Part shown: positions 34,856 through 44,420 of the stretch, one piece after another
Numbering within the stretch: position 1 is the stretch's first letter
Layout of the letters: every line of letters begins with the position of its first letter
Position numbers and translations under genes: made by a program
Assembly: GCA_000383735.1 (NCBI GenBank)
Contig: KB912179.1
Location: 1-48,584 of the forward strand
From: Verrucomicrobia bacterium SCGC AAA164-M04
Lineage (GTDB): Bacteria > Verrucomicrobiota > Verrucomicrobiae > Verrucomicrobiales > Akkermansiaceae
Direction: 5' to 3'
DNA length: 48,584 nt
The notes under the pieces: model-generated
What the model saw: only the letters and a program-made list of their open reading frames with translations
Database searches by the model: none
Told to the model about the DNA's origin: nothing

Positions 34856-35407
34856 TCATCTTTCGACTAGGAGTGTTGGACGGGAATTTGGAGCAAGACG
34901 TTTGGGGTTCTCTAAGAGCTTTTCGATTTCGAATCCTTGGGCTTTTATCATTTGGAGCGTTTCGGTGAAGTCTGAAAGGATATCAGCCGGATCCTTCGAG
35001 AGGATCCACAAATACTTGCGATCAGGAGTTCCTACGATGGCTCGCTCGTAATCTTCATCAATCCAGAGAACCCAGTAGTCGCTCGGAAATAAGTTTGCGG
35101 GAAATGGATGAAAACGGACCTCGAGTTTTCCATCGCCCACCAGCTTGGCCGAGCCCGTGATCCGAGTTGGTTCCCCGTTCGATTTTAGTCCTTCATTCAA
35201 AATTCGAACAGGCCCCTCCAGTCCTACCCCATAAGTTGCTTTTGCCGCGATGAGGTCCCTTTCAAAGCGATTCGGGAGTCGTGCCAGTTCATGCCATTCT
35301 CCGTCATAGCGGTTTAGGTTAAAGTTTTGGACTGTTTGAATCGGCGGAAGAGATTTCGAGCAGGATGCCAAAAAGAGGGGAGCGATGAGAATTACTAGAA
35401 GTTTCAT
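34856..35407 (-). CDS. blc: Blc-type bacterial lipocalin (outer-membrane lipoprotein)
   Basis: A 183-residue lipoprotein with lipobox LASC at ~13-16, then the lipocalin fold. The first lipocalin motif YDGEWHELARLPNRFERDL, the central DYWVLWIDEDYERAIVG and the YLWILSKDP segment match the Blc/apolipoprotein D family. The protein would bind lipids in the envelope, perhaps in membrane maintenance under stress. A 47-codon ORF ends 4 nt before its ATG. Confidence 0.93.
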   Translation of the reverse strand: MKLLVILIAPLFLASCSKSLPPIQTVQNFNLNRYDGEWHELARLPNRFERDLIAAKATYGVGLEGPVRILNEGLKSNGEPTRITGSAKLVGDGKLEVRFHPFPANLFPSDYWVLWIDEDYERAIVGTPDRKYLWILSKDPADILSDFTETLQMIKAQGFEIEKLLENPKRLAPNSRPTLLVER

Positions 35408-35411
35408 AATG

Positions 35412-35555
35412 TTATGCGATTTCGGCTACGATCTGGTCGGCAAGTAGCTTTTGGTAGCTGCCGATTCTTTTAGGCCATCCTTGGGCAAAGATTCCCTGAG
35501 TGTCCAGTTCATGATCGTAAGCAGGGGGATTTCCAGTCCCTGCTACCTCTTTCAT
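35412..35555 (-). CDS. Possible 47-aa protein directly upstream of blc
   Basis: ATG 35555 to TAA 35412 encodes 47 residues of ordinary, protein-like composition (GNPPAYDHELDTQGIF, then GWPKRIGSYQKLLADQIV). It is too short for most annotation cut-offs. The 4-nt gap to blc suggests an operon. I do not recognise it: it could be a small protein or the C-terminal remnant of a larger gene, since an in-frame TAA lies 8 codons upstream of the ATG. Confidence 0.4.
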   Translation of the reverse strand: MKEVAGTGNPPAYDHELDTQGIFAQGWPKRIGSYQKLLADQIVAEIA

Positions 35556-36050
35556 AAACCCACGGGGAGGTTTTTACCATAAGTGGGACGGTTCCGTGAA
35601 ATCGATAGTGAGCTGAAATTTAGGTTTTTTTCGAGATTCTAGAAATTATTGCGGCAATTAAGGGTGTTTGTCATACGCTCCATCCTGCTGGCAGGAGGAT
35701 GAATAGAGTCTTTAAGGTGGGATTCGTGCTTCAAACTTGGAAGTCTGCGAGATCTTTTGGTCTCGACGAGGCCAGAAAACAAGATTGAGGGGTGAATGGG
35801 GAGACAAACGAGTGAATCTAAGTTTCCAGAAATCAGAGGCGAATCAAGCGAGTTTGCCACGGTGAACGTTTCACAGAGCCATGGGATTGATAAATCAGGT
35901 TGGTGAACGGCGCGAAACGGCTTATTTTAAGACCGAATTGACATGGAAGTAAGCATTGGTTGTTTTGGGGAAAGGGATGTCTGAAGAATGAGCATAAAAA
36001 CATGAGTCCCTGAAAAAAATAAAGCCCTTATAATTAGGGGGTTATGGAGC

Positions 36051-36068
36051 TTGTGAAATTTTTCACAA
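36051..36068. promoter_or_regulatory. CRP/FNR-type palindrome 1 upstream of actA
   Basis: TTGTGAAATTTTTCACAA is a perfect 18-bp palindrome around a 2-bp centre and matches TGTGA-N6-TCACA exactly. It lies 46 nt before the actA ATG, downstream of the TATAAT at 36029-36034. Confidence 0.65.
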
Positions 36069-36075
36069 ATTCCCC

Positions 36076-36093
36076 TTGTGAAACAATTCACAA
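36076..36093. promoter_or_regulatory. CRP/FNR-type palindrome 2 upstream of actA
   Basis: TTGTGAAACAATTCACAA matches TGTGA-N6-TCACA exactly. Its centre is 25 bp from that of the first site. Outer arms GAGCTTGTGAA (36047-36057) and TTCACAAGCTC (36087-36097) make the pair a larger inverted repeat. It ends 21 nt before the actA ATG. Confidence 0.65.
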
Positions 36094-36114
36094 GCTCCTA
36101 ATAATCCTCCAGCG

Positions 36115-36876
36115 ATGGCAAACTTTTTTCCCCGTTGGACAAACTTATTGCCGCTGAAAATTGCGGTTTGTCTTGGAGCTCTAGGTGCCGGCTTAGTTGC
36201 CGGAATCACCTACTATGCAACGCCCAAGGCGCAAAGGGTCGGTTACCAGCCCACTCAACCGATACATTTTGACCACAACCTTCATGTGAGTCAGCTTGGT
36301 TTAGACTGTCGTTATTGTCACAGTTTCGTTGAGCATTCGGGCCACGCCAACGTTCCTTCAGCCAATACCTGTTGGAATTGCCATCAGCACGTGAAGAAAG
36401 GCTCACCCAAGCTTGCGGCCTTACGCTCCGCCATGGGGGTGGATGAATTCCATAGCCCAATTCTTGATGAAGGAGGGAGCCCAGTCGATGGGAAGTCGAT
36501 CGAGTGGGTTCGTGTCCACAAGGCACCGGATTACGTCTACTTCAATCACTCGGCTCACCTAAACCGCGGAATTTCCTGCGTGAGTTGCCACGGCGAAGTT
36601 CACAAAATGGAGAAGGTTTATCATGCTGAGAGCCACTCCATGGGGTGGTGCCTCGATTGTCACCGTGCTCCTGAAAAGCACCTCCGTCCGCTGGAGGAAG
36701 TCTTTAATCTCAACTACGATCCTAAAATTTATCTGCAAGACAACGAAGTCATCGACACCGAGGGCTTGATCGTTGGAAAAGGAGAGCGAATCGAAGAACC
36801 TAAAGATTTCGGCAAATTCCTCCGCCTTCATTGGGGAGTTCAGCCAAAGGAGTCCTGTGCGACTTGTCACCGTTAA
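36115..36876 (+). CDS. actA: ACIII subunit ActA, pentaheme cytochrome c
   Basis: A 253-residue multiheme cytochrome c that carries electrons through alternative complex III, a quinol:cytochrome c oxidoreductase that replaces the bc1 complex. One N-terminal membrane anchor lies at ~13-34. Five CxxCH heme sites are visible, with first cysteines at 65, 86, 155, 179 and 248 (CRYCH, CWNCH, CVSCH, CLDCH, CATCH). It is first gene of the operon, 12 nt before actB. Expression is probably controlled by the palindromes upstream. Confidence 0.95.
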   Translation: MANFFPRWTNLLPLKIAVCLGALGAGLVAGITYYATPKAQRVGYQPTQPIHFDHNLHVSQLGLDCRYCHSFVEHSGHANVPSANTCWNCHQHVKKGSPKLAALRSAMGVDEFHSPILDEGGSPVDGKSIEWVRVHKAPDYVYFNHSAHLNRGISCVSCHGEVHKMEKVYHAESHSMGWCLDCHRAPEKHLRPLEEVFNLNYDPKIYLQDNEVIDTEGLIVGKGERIEEPKDFGKFLRLHWGVQPKESCATCHR

Positions 36877-36888
36877 TAACTGCCCGAG

Positions 36889-39800
36889 ATGAGTAAACGC
36901 GTCTGGAACCCACCTGTCACTCCGAACAAAGGAGATACCACCACCGCTTGGCGTAGTGTCGGCGAAAAGGAAGGCGCTGAAAGCTTTCGAAATCTCCTCG
37001 ATAAGGAATTTCCCCAAGGGGATACTCTCGATGAAGAGGAGCAAAGAGTTTCTCGCCGAAGCTTTACCAAGATTATGGGAGCCTCAAGCGCTCTTGCTGG
37101 AATTGGTCTTGTGTCCTGCCGACGTCCGGAATCCTACATTGTGCCCTATAAAAAGGCGCCTGAGTGGATTATCCCCGGAACGCCGCTTTACTATGCGAGC
37201 ACGCGCCCATCGGCAGCTGGTGCAGTTCCTTTGGTGATAACGACTTACGAGGGTCGTCCGACCAAGCTTGAGCCCAACCATGATCACCCAGATGCTTCAG
37301 GAACTTGCGCTCAGACTCAGGCCTCGGTTCTTGATCTCTACTCACCCTCACGCTCACGCAAGATCCTCAAAGGAGGAAAGGAAGCGACGAAGAGTGAGCT
37401 TAGGTCTTCACTTCAATCTCTTGACCTTGCCAAGACCGCCTTGGTTTTCGGCAATGATGATTCGCCCACCCGTAATCGCCTTGCCAAAGGTTTGGCTAGT
37501 AAGGGTGCGACTTTGATTTCTTACGAGGCTATCTCGGGCGAGCCACTCGCTGTTGGAGTTTCGCAGATTGTCGACTTTGAAAAAGCGTCCCGCATTCTTT
37601 CTCTTGATTGTGACTTTCTTGGGACCGATCCTACTGGGAATTCCAAGGCTTTTTCCAAAAAGCGGCAGGGTGGAAACGAAAATTACGACCAAGAACACGA
37701 TGTTGACGCTGACAAGATGAACCGCCTCTATCAGGTGGAGACTCAGTTCAGCCTGACTGGAGGGATGGCAGACCATCGCCTCCGCGTTGCTCCAAGCCGT
37801 GTTGAAGCCGTGGCTGGTGCAATTGCTTCCGCGCTTGGAGTCGGAAGTTACAACCCTGGCGACAAGGATAAGGAGGCTCTTTTTCCCGGCGCAGAAAACG
37901 CAGTTGTGGAATTTGATAGTTGGGTCAAGGAGTGTGCGGCGGATCTTGAAAGTGCTGGTGCTAGTGCCCTGGTTCTTGCCGGATCGCGCCAAAGCAAGGC
38001 CGTGAAACAAATTGCTGCTGCTTTAAATGCTAAGCTAGGTTCAACCGCAATTCGTGCGGTTCAGACTGAGCTAGGGCAATACGGATCACTTGCTGATCTC
38101 ACAGGTGCGCTTGACAGTGGCGCGATCGAGAATGTCATTTTCCTCACTCCTTCTAATCCTGTGTTCGATGCCGACGGCTTTGCCGAGGTTCTTGGCAAAG
38201 CGAAGGCGTCGGTCCATTGGGGCCTCCGCACTGATGCCACAGCGTGGGCTTGTGATTGGCATGTCCCTGCTGCTCACTACCTTGAGAGTTGGGGGGATGC
38301 CAGAACCCAGACCGGTGTAATTTCTCTCATTCAGCCAATGATCCTGCCACTTTATGGCGGGCTCTCCGAGCTGGACCTCCTACATCTTCTTGGTGGAGGA
38401 GATCTGCCGCAGGGAGAGTTCTTCCCTGCGATGGGCGAGGTCAAGACGACCTTAGCCGAGTTAACCGGAAAGGCAGATGACGATTCTTGGCGGAATGCTC
38501 TCACAAACGGCTTCGTTGAAGGCACTTCATACAAAACAGGCGAACTCAATGCGGTCCTTCCTGAGATTAAGCTCGCTTCGGAACCCTCTCCTAATGCCTT
38601 GGAGGTTGTTTTCGCCACCGACGCTTCGATTCTCGATGGTCGCTTCATTGATAATGCTTGGCTTCAGGAGTCTCCGGATCCCGTCACTAAGTTGACTTGG
38701 GATAATGCCGCGCAGGTATCTCCGGTGACCGCCAAAGAGCTTGGTGTTTACGAGCGGGTCATTGCGCTCGAGCCAAAAACTCCGTTGATGCGCATCGGCA
38801 CGGAGGTGAAGGTTTCAAAACGCTATGAAACTGGGGAAGGCGAGGGGAATCATTCGCCCATGATCGACCTTACTGTTAACGGCCGTGAAATTCGCGTGCC
38901 GGTTCTCATTGCCTATGGTCATGCAGATAATGCGATTACTCTCCCAGTTGGCTATGGTCAGGCTGCGGATGATGGTCGAGGTGGCGCAGTGGTTTCTGAT
39001 GATTCTAAGCCAGTCGTTGGATACGTTGGCATCAACACCGGTTTTAATGCCTACGAACTTCGGACTACTCAAACCCCCTATTTTGCTACCGGTGGTGTCG
39101 TAAAGACCACGGAGGAGAAGTATCCGGTTGCTCTTACTCAGGAGCACAACTCAATGTATGGTCGCGCGCTTGCACGTGAGGTTTCGACCAACACACTCGA
39201 GATTAAGGGGGATTTCGCAAGTCAGATGAAGAGCGTCAAGAAGCAGGGAATGGATTCCCATGCTCCTGACAATATTTCACTTTATAAGCCGGAGGGCAGC
39301 GAGACCTGGTCAAAGACCGAGCTCGCTAAGAAGACCCACCTTGCTGATGAAATCCACCAGTGGGGGATGGCTATCGATCTCAATACATGCACCGGTTGTA
39401 ATGCTTGCCTTGTTGCTTGTCAGGCCGAGAACAATATCCCAGTCGTGGGTAAAACTCAGGTTGCGATGGGGCGCGAGATGCACTGGATCCGCATGGATCG
39501 CTATTTTGCTTCACAAGAACATCCGGTTGAGCATGGTCATGTCAATCATTCCAAGGAAAATCCGGAATGGGTGACCCAGAACCCCGAGTCGATACCACAG
39601 CCTGTCGCTTGCGTTCAGTGCGAGATGGCGCCTTGTGAAACTGTTTGCCCGGTCAATGCCACCGTTCATACCGAAGAGGGTTTGAACTCAATGGCTTACA
39701 ACCGTTGCATTGGAACCCGCTACTGCGCTAACAACTGCCCCTATAAGGCTCGTCGCTTCAATTTCTTTGACTACAACAAGCGCAATCCACTCATCAAGGG

Positions 39801-40329
39801 GAACCTTTACAAGGGGCCATTCGGTGAGAAGCAGGTTGGTCAGACTCCATCAAAGCAGCGCAACCCGAACGTTACGGTCCGCATGCGTGGCGTCATGGAG
39901 AAATGTACTTACTGCGTGCAGCGCCTAGAGTCGGCCAAGATCAAGCAGAAACAGCAACAGAAGGTTAATAAATACGCGGTTGGTAAGAAATCACATGAAG
40001 TTGCGGTTGACCGGATCAAGGACCTACGGGTCAAGTCCAACACCGTCAAAACAGCTTGTCAGGATGCGTGCCCTACCGACGCAGTTTCCTTCGGAAACCT
40101 CCTCGATAACACCTCTAAGGTGGTTCGAGCCAAGGGTAACGTCCTTGATTCAGTTAAAATTATCCAAGGGGCTGACTACAAGGAGATCCAGGGCAGTGAC
40201 CGTAACTACGATTTACTTCAATACGTAAATACCCGTCCGCGCACGAGCTACCTCGCCCGTGTTAAAAATCCGAACGAGAAAATGCCTGATGCGAAATTCC
40301 TCGGTCAGGCAACAATCAACATTCACTAA
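36889..40329 (+). CDS. actB: ACIII subunit ActB, fused molybdopterin-oxidoreductase-like and ferredoxin protein
   Basis: A 1146-residue fusion. The N-terminus has a Tat-like RRSFTKIMGASSALAG at ~54-70, then a molybdopterin-oxidoreductase-like domain (to ~800) that in ACIII carries no Mo cofactor. The C-terminal iron-sulfur domain has Cys clusters CTGCNACLVAC (from 834), CVQCEMAPCETVC (from 908), CIGTRYCANNC (from 940), and CTYC (1006) with CQDAC (1057). This suits the three [4Fe-4S] plus one [3Fe-4S] set of known ACIII. It passes electrons from quinol to the heme subunits. Confidence 0.95.
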   Translation: MSKRVWNPPVTPNKGDTTTAWRSVGEKEGAESFRNLLDKEFPQGDTLDEEEQRVSRRSFTKIMGASSALAGIGLVSCRRPESYIVPYKKAPEWIIPGTPLYYASTRPSAAGAVPLVITTYEGRPTKLEPNHDHPDASGTCAQTQASVLDLYSPSRSRKILKGGKEATKSELRSSLQSLDLAKTALVFGNDDSPTRNRLAKGLASKGATLISYEAISGEPLAVGVSQIVDFEKASRILSLDCDFLGTDPTGNSKAFSKKRQGGNENYDQEHDVDADKMNRLYQVETQFSLTGGMADHRLRVAPSRVEAVAGAIASALGVGSYNPGDKDKEALFPGAENAVVEFDSWVKECAADLESAGASALVLAGSRQSKAVKQIAAALNAKLGSTAIRAVQTELGQYGSLADLTGALDSGAIENVIFLTPSNPVFDADGFAEVLGKAKASVHWGLRTDATAWACDWHVPAAHYLESWGDARTQTGVISLIQPMILPLYGGLSELDLLHLLGGGDLPQGEFFPAMGEVKTTLAELTGKADDDSWRNALTNGFVEGTSYKTGELNAVLPEIKLASEPSPNALEVVFATDASILDGRFIDNAWLQESPDPVTKLTWDNAAQVSPVTAKELGVYERVIALEPKTPLMRIGTEVKVSKRYETGEGEGNHSPMIDLTVNGREIRVPVLIAYGHADNAITLPVGYGQAADDGRGGAVVSDDSKPVVGYVGINTGFNAYELRTTQTPYFATGGVVKTTEEKYPVALTQEHNSMYGRALAREVSTNTLEIKGDFASQMKSVKKQGMDSHAPDNISLYKPEGSETWSKTELAKKTHLADEIHQWGMAIDLNTCTGCNACLVACQAENNIPVVGKTQVAMGREMHWIRMDRYFASQEHPVEHGHVNHSKENPEWVTQNPESIPQPVACVQCEMAPCETVCPVNATVHTEEGLNSMAYNRCIGTRYCANNCPYKARRFNFFDYNKRNPLIKGNLYKGPFGEKQVGQTPSKQRNPNVTVRMRGVMEKCTYCVQRLESAKIKQKQQQKVNKYAVGKKSHEVAVDRIKDLRVKSNTVKTACQDACPTDAVSFGNLLDNTSKVVRAKGNVLDSVKIIQGADYKEIQGSDRNYDLLQYVNTRPRTSYLARVKNPNEKMPDAKFLGQATINIH

Positions 40330-40359
40330 TCTAAGAATCTTTTCCAGCGACTGAAACCC

Positions 40360-41889
40360 ATGTCCGAAGCGACCACACAGTCTGAGAACAACACGAACGG
40401 GATTAAAATTCCCGTCCTCGAGCGTGAGGAGTTGATTCTTAACAAACGTTCCTACAATTGGATTACTGAACGGATTTGCGGCGTTGTCGAAAATCGGCAA
40501 CCGTTTCTCTGGTGGATCCTTTTTATTCCATCAGCTATTATTGCTCTCGTCGGGGTTGTCGGTGGCCTCACTTACTTGGTTTCCACGGGTGTGGGAGTTT
40601 GGGGTAACACTAACCGTGTCATGTGGGGATGGCCTATTGTTAATTTCGTTTTCTGGATTGGTATCGGACACGCTGGGACCTTGATTTCTGCGATCCTTTT
40701 CCTGACCCGTCAAAACTGGCGGACCTCGATCAACCGGGCCGCCGAGGCCATGACGATTTTTGCGGTGATGTGTGCAGGCATTTTCCCAGCCTTCCACGTG
40801 GGGCGTGTTTGGATGGCGTGGTTTCTCGCGCCAATCCCTAACTCGAACGCGATTTGGCAAAACTTCAAGTCGCCGCTCCTCTGGGATGTTTTCGCGGTCT
40901 CGACCTACTTTACGATTTCTCTGATTTTCTGGTTTCTTGGAATGGTTCCAGACCTTGCGACGATTCGCGATCGGTGCAAGCCAGGCATCCGAAAGTTTAT
41001 GTATGGGATCTTCTCATTAGGATGGCGTGGCGGTAACCGCCAATGGAGCCACTATGAGATGGCCTACTTACTTTTAGCGGCGCTTTCAACTCCACTTGTT
41101 CTCTCGGTGCACTCGGTTGTTTCGTTTGACTTTGCGACTTCGGTTGTTCCCGGATGGCACACCACCATCTTCCCGCCTTACTTTGTGGCAGGTGCGATCT
41201 TCGGTGGATTTGCGATGGTTCTAACGATTATGATTCCTGCACGGGCCCTCTATGGGCTGCATGACATGATCACGATGAAGCACATCGATAACATGTCGAA
41301 GATCATTCTCTTGACTGGCACGATCGTTGGGTATGCCTATTTGATGGAGCTCTTCATCGCTTTCTATTCGGGCGCGAAGTACGAAGGAGCTGCCTTCCTT
41401 TTCCGAATCGATGGCCCTTATTGGTGGGCCTATTATTGCATGATGGGGCTAAACGTTCTCTCGCCACAGATTTTCTGGTTTAAGAAGTGCCGCGAAAATC
41501 TTTGGGTTGTGATGGCCGTTGCGATGTGCGTCAACATTGGAATGTGGTTTGAGCGTTTTGTGATCATCGTGACTACGCTGGCACGGATGTGGCTACCAGG
41601 AGATTGGAAAACTTACAGCCCGAGCGGCGTTGATGTGATGACCTTTGTTGGGACGATCGGAATGTTCCTCGCTCTCTTCCTACTTTTCCTCCGTTTCCTC
41701 CCTTGTATCAACATCGCCGAGGTAAAATGGACTCTCAAAGAGAGTGACGTTCACGATGAGGATAAGAAAGCTCATCCTGACGACGGCATCGAAGTAATCG
41801 AAGCCTATCAATACGAATTACACGAGAATCCCGAAGGAGCCGCTAAAGAGGCTGGGATTGAAATTGAAACCTCAACTGCCGAGAGCTAA
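40360..41889 (+). CDS. actC: ACIII subunit ActC, NrfD-like quinol-binding membrane protein
   Basis: A 509-residue polytopic protein of the NrfD/PsrC family, with about ten transmembrane helices between residues ~45 and ~460. It is expected to bind menaquinol and may take part in proton translocation. Conserved-looking segments are [28 protein letters not shown] and [16 protein letters not shown] hydrophilic C-terminal tail follows the last helix. Its stop abuts the actD start with no intergenic base. Confidence 0.95.
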   Translation: MSEATTQSENNTNGIKIPVLEREELILNKRSYNWITERICGVVENRQPFLWWILFIPSAIIALVGVVGGLTYLVSTGVGVWGNTNRVMWGWPIVNFVFWIGIGHAGTLISAILFLTRQNWRTSINRAAEAMTIFAVMCAGIFPAFHVGRVWMAWFLAPIPNSNAIWQNFKSPLLWDVFAVSTYFTISLIFWFLGMVPDLATIRDRCKPGIRKFMYGIFSLGWRGGNRQWSHYEMAYLLLAALSTPLVLSVHSVVSFDFATSVVPGWHTTIFPPYFVAGAIFGGFAMVLTIMIPARALYGLHDMITMKHIDNMSKIILLTGTIVGYAYLMELFIAFYSGAKYEGAAFLFRIDGPYWWAYYCMMGLNVLSPQIFWFKKCRENLWVVMAVAMCVNIGMWFERFVIIVTTLARMWLPGDWKTYSPSGVDVMTFVGTIGMFLALFLLFLRFLPCINIAEVKWTLKESDVHDEDKKAHPDDGIEVIEAYQYELHENPEGAAKEAGIEIETSTAES

Positions 41890-42447
41890 ATGAGCACGAA
41901 AGTCCGCAGAGTTTACGGCTACCTCGCCGAGTTCAAAAATGCTTCGCAGCTTTACAAGGCTGCCGAGAAAGTCCGGGATGCTGGATTCAAAAAGTGGGAT
42001 TGTTACACACCGTATCCGGTTCATGGCTTGGATGACGCAATGGGTGTGAAGCGCTCTGTTCTTCCTTACTTTGTGTTCTTTGGAGGCTTGACCGGTTTCC
42101 TCACTGCTATCGCTTTGGCTTATACGACTCAAGTTGGTCTTTACCCAACCGTAGTACAGGGTAAGCCCGCCAATATCTTCACCACAGCTGCCTTCTTTCC
42201 GGTGATGTTTGAGCTCACTATTCTCTTCTCGGGTTTTACGGTTCTTTTTGGGCTGCTCGCCTTGATCGGGCTGCCACGTTGGAATCACCCGATCTTTGCA
42301 AGCAAGCAATTTAAACGTGTGACCGATGATAAGTTCTTTATCGCGATCGAAGCACGTGACGCGAAGTTCTCCGCAGAGAGCACCAAATCTCTCCTCACTG
42401 AAATTGGCGGGGATAACATCGAGCTCGTGGAAGACGATTCCGAGTAA
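41890..42447 (+). CDS. actD: ACIII subunit ActD (DUF3341)
   Basis: A 185-residue membrane subunit with a soluble N-terminal region (VYGYLAEFKNASQLYKAAEKVR) and the family segment WDCYTPYPVHGLDDAMG. Two transmembrane helices follow at ~60-80 and ~105-130. A cytoplasmic or periplasmic tail ends in an acidic stretch. It is a structural part of ACIII in known complexes and holds no cofactor. Next gene starts 3 nt later. Confidence 0.93.
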   Translation: MSTKVRRVYGYLAEFKNASQLYKAAEKVRDAGFKKWDCYTPYPVHGLDDAMGVKRSVLPYFVFFGGLTGFLTAIALAYTTQVGLYPTVVQGKPANIFTTAAFFPVMFELTILFSGFTVLFGLLALIGLPRWNHPIFASKQFKRVTDDKFFIAIEARDAKFSAESTKSLLTEIGGDNIELVEDDSE

Positions 42448-42450
42448 ACC

Positions 42451-43071
42451 ATGAAATACTTTTTTCTCTCTCTCATCGCTTTGTCGATCCTTGTGGTCGG
42501 GGTGTTTGGTTTCCGTGGCGACAAATTCTCACAAGCGCCTATTCAGGTTTTTCCTGACATGGATGATCAGGATAAGGTCAAGGCTCAGACTGCTGATTCC
42601 TTTTTTGCCGATGGCATGGGGTCACGGAAACCGGTTATCGGAACCATTCCTCGCAATGCTGAAGCAGGGGTGATGCCCGTTGAGTTCGGAGCCGGACGTG
42701 CAGGCTACTACTTCGATGGAAAAAAGGAGGCTACCTTCGGTAATGGCCTGCCTGATGATCTTGGGATCGAAAGCGAGGCCGATATGGTAGGTCTCTTGGG
42801 ACGAGGAGAGGACATGTTTAATGTCCACTGCGCCATCTGTCACGGTAAGTCGGGTAACGGAAAGGGCGTTGTTTCCCACCATCTAGGGGAGGTTGGTGTC
42901 GGAGTTCCTAGTCTTCATAACTATCCTCGGGAAACCTCACCTGACGGCTATATTTACGAGGTCATCTCAAACGGCAAGGGCCTCATGGGAGGCTATAAAC
43001 ACAACCTACCCGTTCGCGACCGATGGGCCATCGTTTCCTATCTTCGCGCGCTTCAGGCTTCTGCTAAATAA
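42451..43071 (+). CDS. actE: ACIII subunit ActE, monoheme cytochrome c
   Basis: A 206-residue cytochrome c with an N-terminal membrane anchor or lipid signal (residues 1-22). One heme site, CAICH, starts at Cys127, followed by GKSGNGKGVV; the likely distal ligand is Met in GLMGGY. It would accept electrons from ActA/ActB and pass them to soluble cytochrome c or directly to the oxidase. It sits between actD and actF, the usual ACIII order. Confidence 0.94.
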   Translation: MKYFFLSLIALSILVVGVFGFRGDKFSQAPIQVFPDMDDQDKVKAQTADSFFADGMGSRKPVIGTIPRNAEAGVMPVEFGAGRAGYYFDGKKEATFGNGLPDDLGIESEADMVGLLGRGEDMFNVHCAICHGKSGNGKGVVSHHLGEVGVGVPSLHNYPRETSPDGYIYEVISNGKGLMGGYKHNLPVRDRWAIVSYLRALQASAK

Positions 43072-43095
43072 CATTTTCATCTGACTCAATACGCC

Positions 43096-44415
43096 ATGGC
43101 ACATCAAGTGACATCAAAAGACATTCCGATCAACGGGGAACACCTAGAGAAGGGCAAAATTGCGACCCTTCAGATGATTTGCGGCGGCATCGGTGGAATT
43201 GGTCTGCTCGCAAGTATCATTTATCTCGTCAACGGAAGTGGTGAGATCCACGGGAGCTATGCATTTTCTTGGCTTTTCGCAGTTTTCTTCGTCACGACAA
43301 TCGTTCTTGGTGGTTGTTTCTGGACCTTCCTTCATAACCTCTCGAATTCAGGGTGGGGGACATCCGTTCGCCGCTTGATGGAGAATCTTGGATTTGTTTT
43401 TCCGTTTATGGTGGTCTTTTTCATTCCATTTCTTTTCCCCAATGTTCAGCAGTATCTCTATGAATGGATGACAGCTTATCGCGATGTTGTTGGGGACAGT
43501 GCGAATGCCAAGGAGCAACTCTTGCACGACTCCGACCCTCACAATCATCTGCTTGCCGCCAAGACCTTCTATCTAAATCCAGTTTTCTGGTATGCACGGG
43601 TCGCTTTCTACTTTATTGGTCTTGGATTCTTCATCTTCCTTGTTCGGAAGTTTTCTATTGCACAGGACACTGATGATAAGCCTGGAACTAAGAACCTCTT
43701 CGCAGCCCGCAAGCATTCTTCTTGGAGTATGATCATCTTCGGAGTGACGTTGACCTTTCTCGCGCTCGATTTTGTGATGGCTCTGGATTACTCTTGGTTT
43801 TCCACAATGTTTGGGGTCTATGTCTTTGCTGGATCGGCGTTAAATTCAATGGCTGTCCTCATTCTTACCGGAATTTTTCTGCAGAAAATGGGCTACCTTA
43901 AAAACGTAGTTACGCAGGAGCACTATCACATCATGGGTAAACTCTGCTTCGCCTTTACCATTTTCTGGGCTTATGTTTCCTTCTCTCAATTTTTCTTGAT
44001 TTGGTATGCCAATATCACGGAGGAAACCCGCTATTTTCTTCTGCGAAATACTGAAAATTGGAACCTGCTGAGTTTGGCTCTTGTGTTCATGCACTTCGGA
44101 CTTCCTTTCTTGGCGCTTCTCCGTTCAGACGTAAAGAAGAGCTCGAATTTCATGACGATCTTCTGTTTCTATATCCTCTTTATGCATGTCTTGGATGTTT
44201 ATCACATGGTCATTCCTGAGCGTGGTCCTTCCGTAGGTCTTGTGATCGATCATCATCCTCAACTCTGGATCTCTGGTTCATGGTTGGGCGACATCCTTGC
44301 TCTGGTTTTCGTCGTTAGTGCTTTTCTGTTTATTTATCTTCGGAATCTTACGTCTGCAGCTCTCTACCCTCACCGCGACCCTCGTATTCTCGAGTCCGCA
44401 AATCTTCATAACTAA
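43096..44415 (+). CDS. actF: ACIII subunit ActF, NrfD-like membrane protein
   Basis: A 439-residue polytopic membrane protein of the same broad family as ActC, with about ten hydrophobic helices from ~residue 25 to ~420. In known ACIII it contributes to the membrane arm and possible proton channels. The segments YEWMTAYRDVVGDSANAKEQL and LDVYHMVIPERGPSVG mark the ActF type. It ends 5 nt before a small membrane-protein gene. Confidence 0.93.
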   Translation: MAHQVTSKDIPINGEHLEKGKIATLQMICGGIGGIGLLASIIYLVNGSGEIHGSYAFSWLFAVFFVTTIVLGGCFWTFLHNLSNSGWGTSVRRLMENLGFVFPFMVVFFIPFLFPNVQQYLYEWMTAYRDVVGDSANAKEQLLHDSDPHNHLLAAKTFYLNPVFWYARVAFYFIGLGFFIFLVRKFSIAQDTDDKPGTKNLFAARKHSSWSMIIFGVTLTFLALDFVMALDYSWFSTMFGVYVFAGSALNSMAVLILTGIFLQKMGYLKNVVTQEHYHIMGKLCFAFTIFWAYVSFSQFFLIWYANITEETRYFLLRNTENWNLLSLALVFMHFGLPFLALLRSDVKKSSNFMTIFCFYILFMHVLDVYHMVIPERGPSVGLVIDHHPQLWISGSWLGDILALVFVVSAFLFIYLRNLTSAALYPHRDPRILESANLHN

Positions 44416-44420
44416 AGGTC

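Larger units (their letters stand above)
35556..36114. other. 559-bp non-coding region upstream of the respiratory operon
   Basis: No convincing gene on either strand. It holds a TATAAT hexamer at 36029-36034 (no clear -35), two CRP-type palindromes (listed separately) and a weaker GTGAA/TTCAC inverted repeat at 35862-35874. The long region suits regulated expression of actA and downstream genes. Confidence 0.5.

Noticed and set aside
35639..35860. A 73-codon minus-strand frame in the region upstream of actA
   Set aside because: Low-information sequence, no start context and no neighbours on that strand that would support it.
36047..36097. The nested inverted repeats before actA as a transcription terminator or attenuator
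   Set aside because: No T tract follows on either strand, and each half matches a CRP-type operator exactly, so a protein-binding site is more likely.
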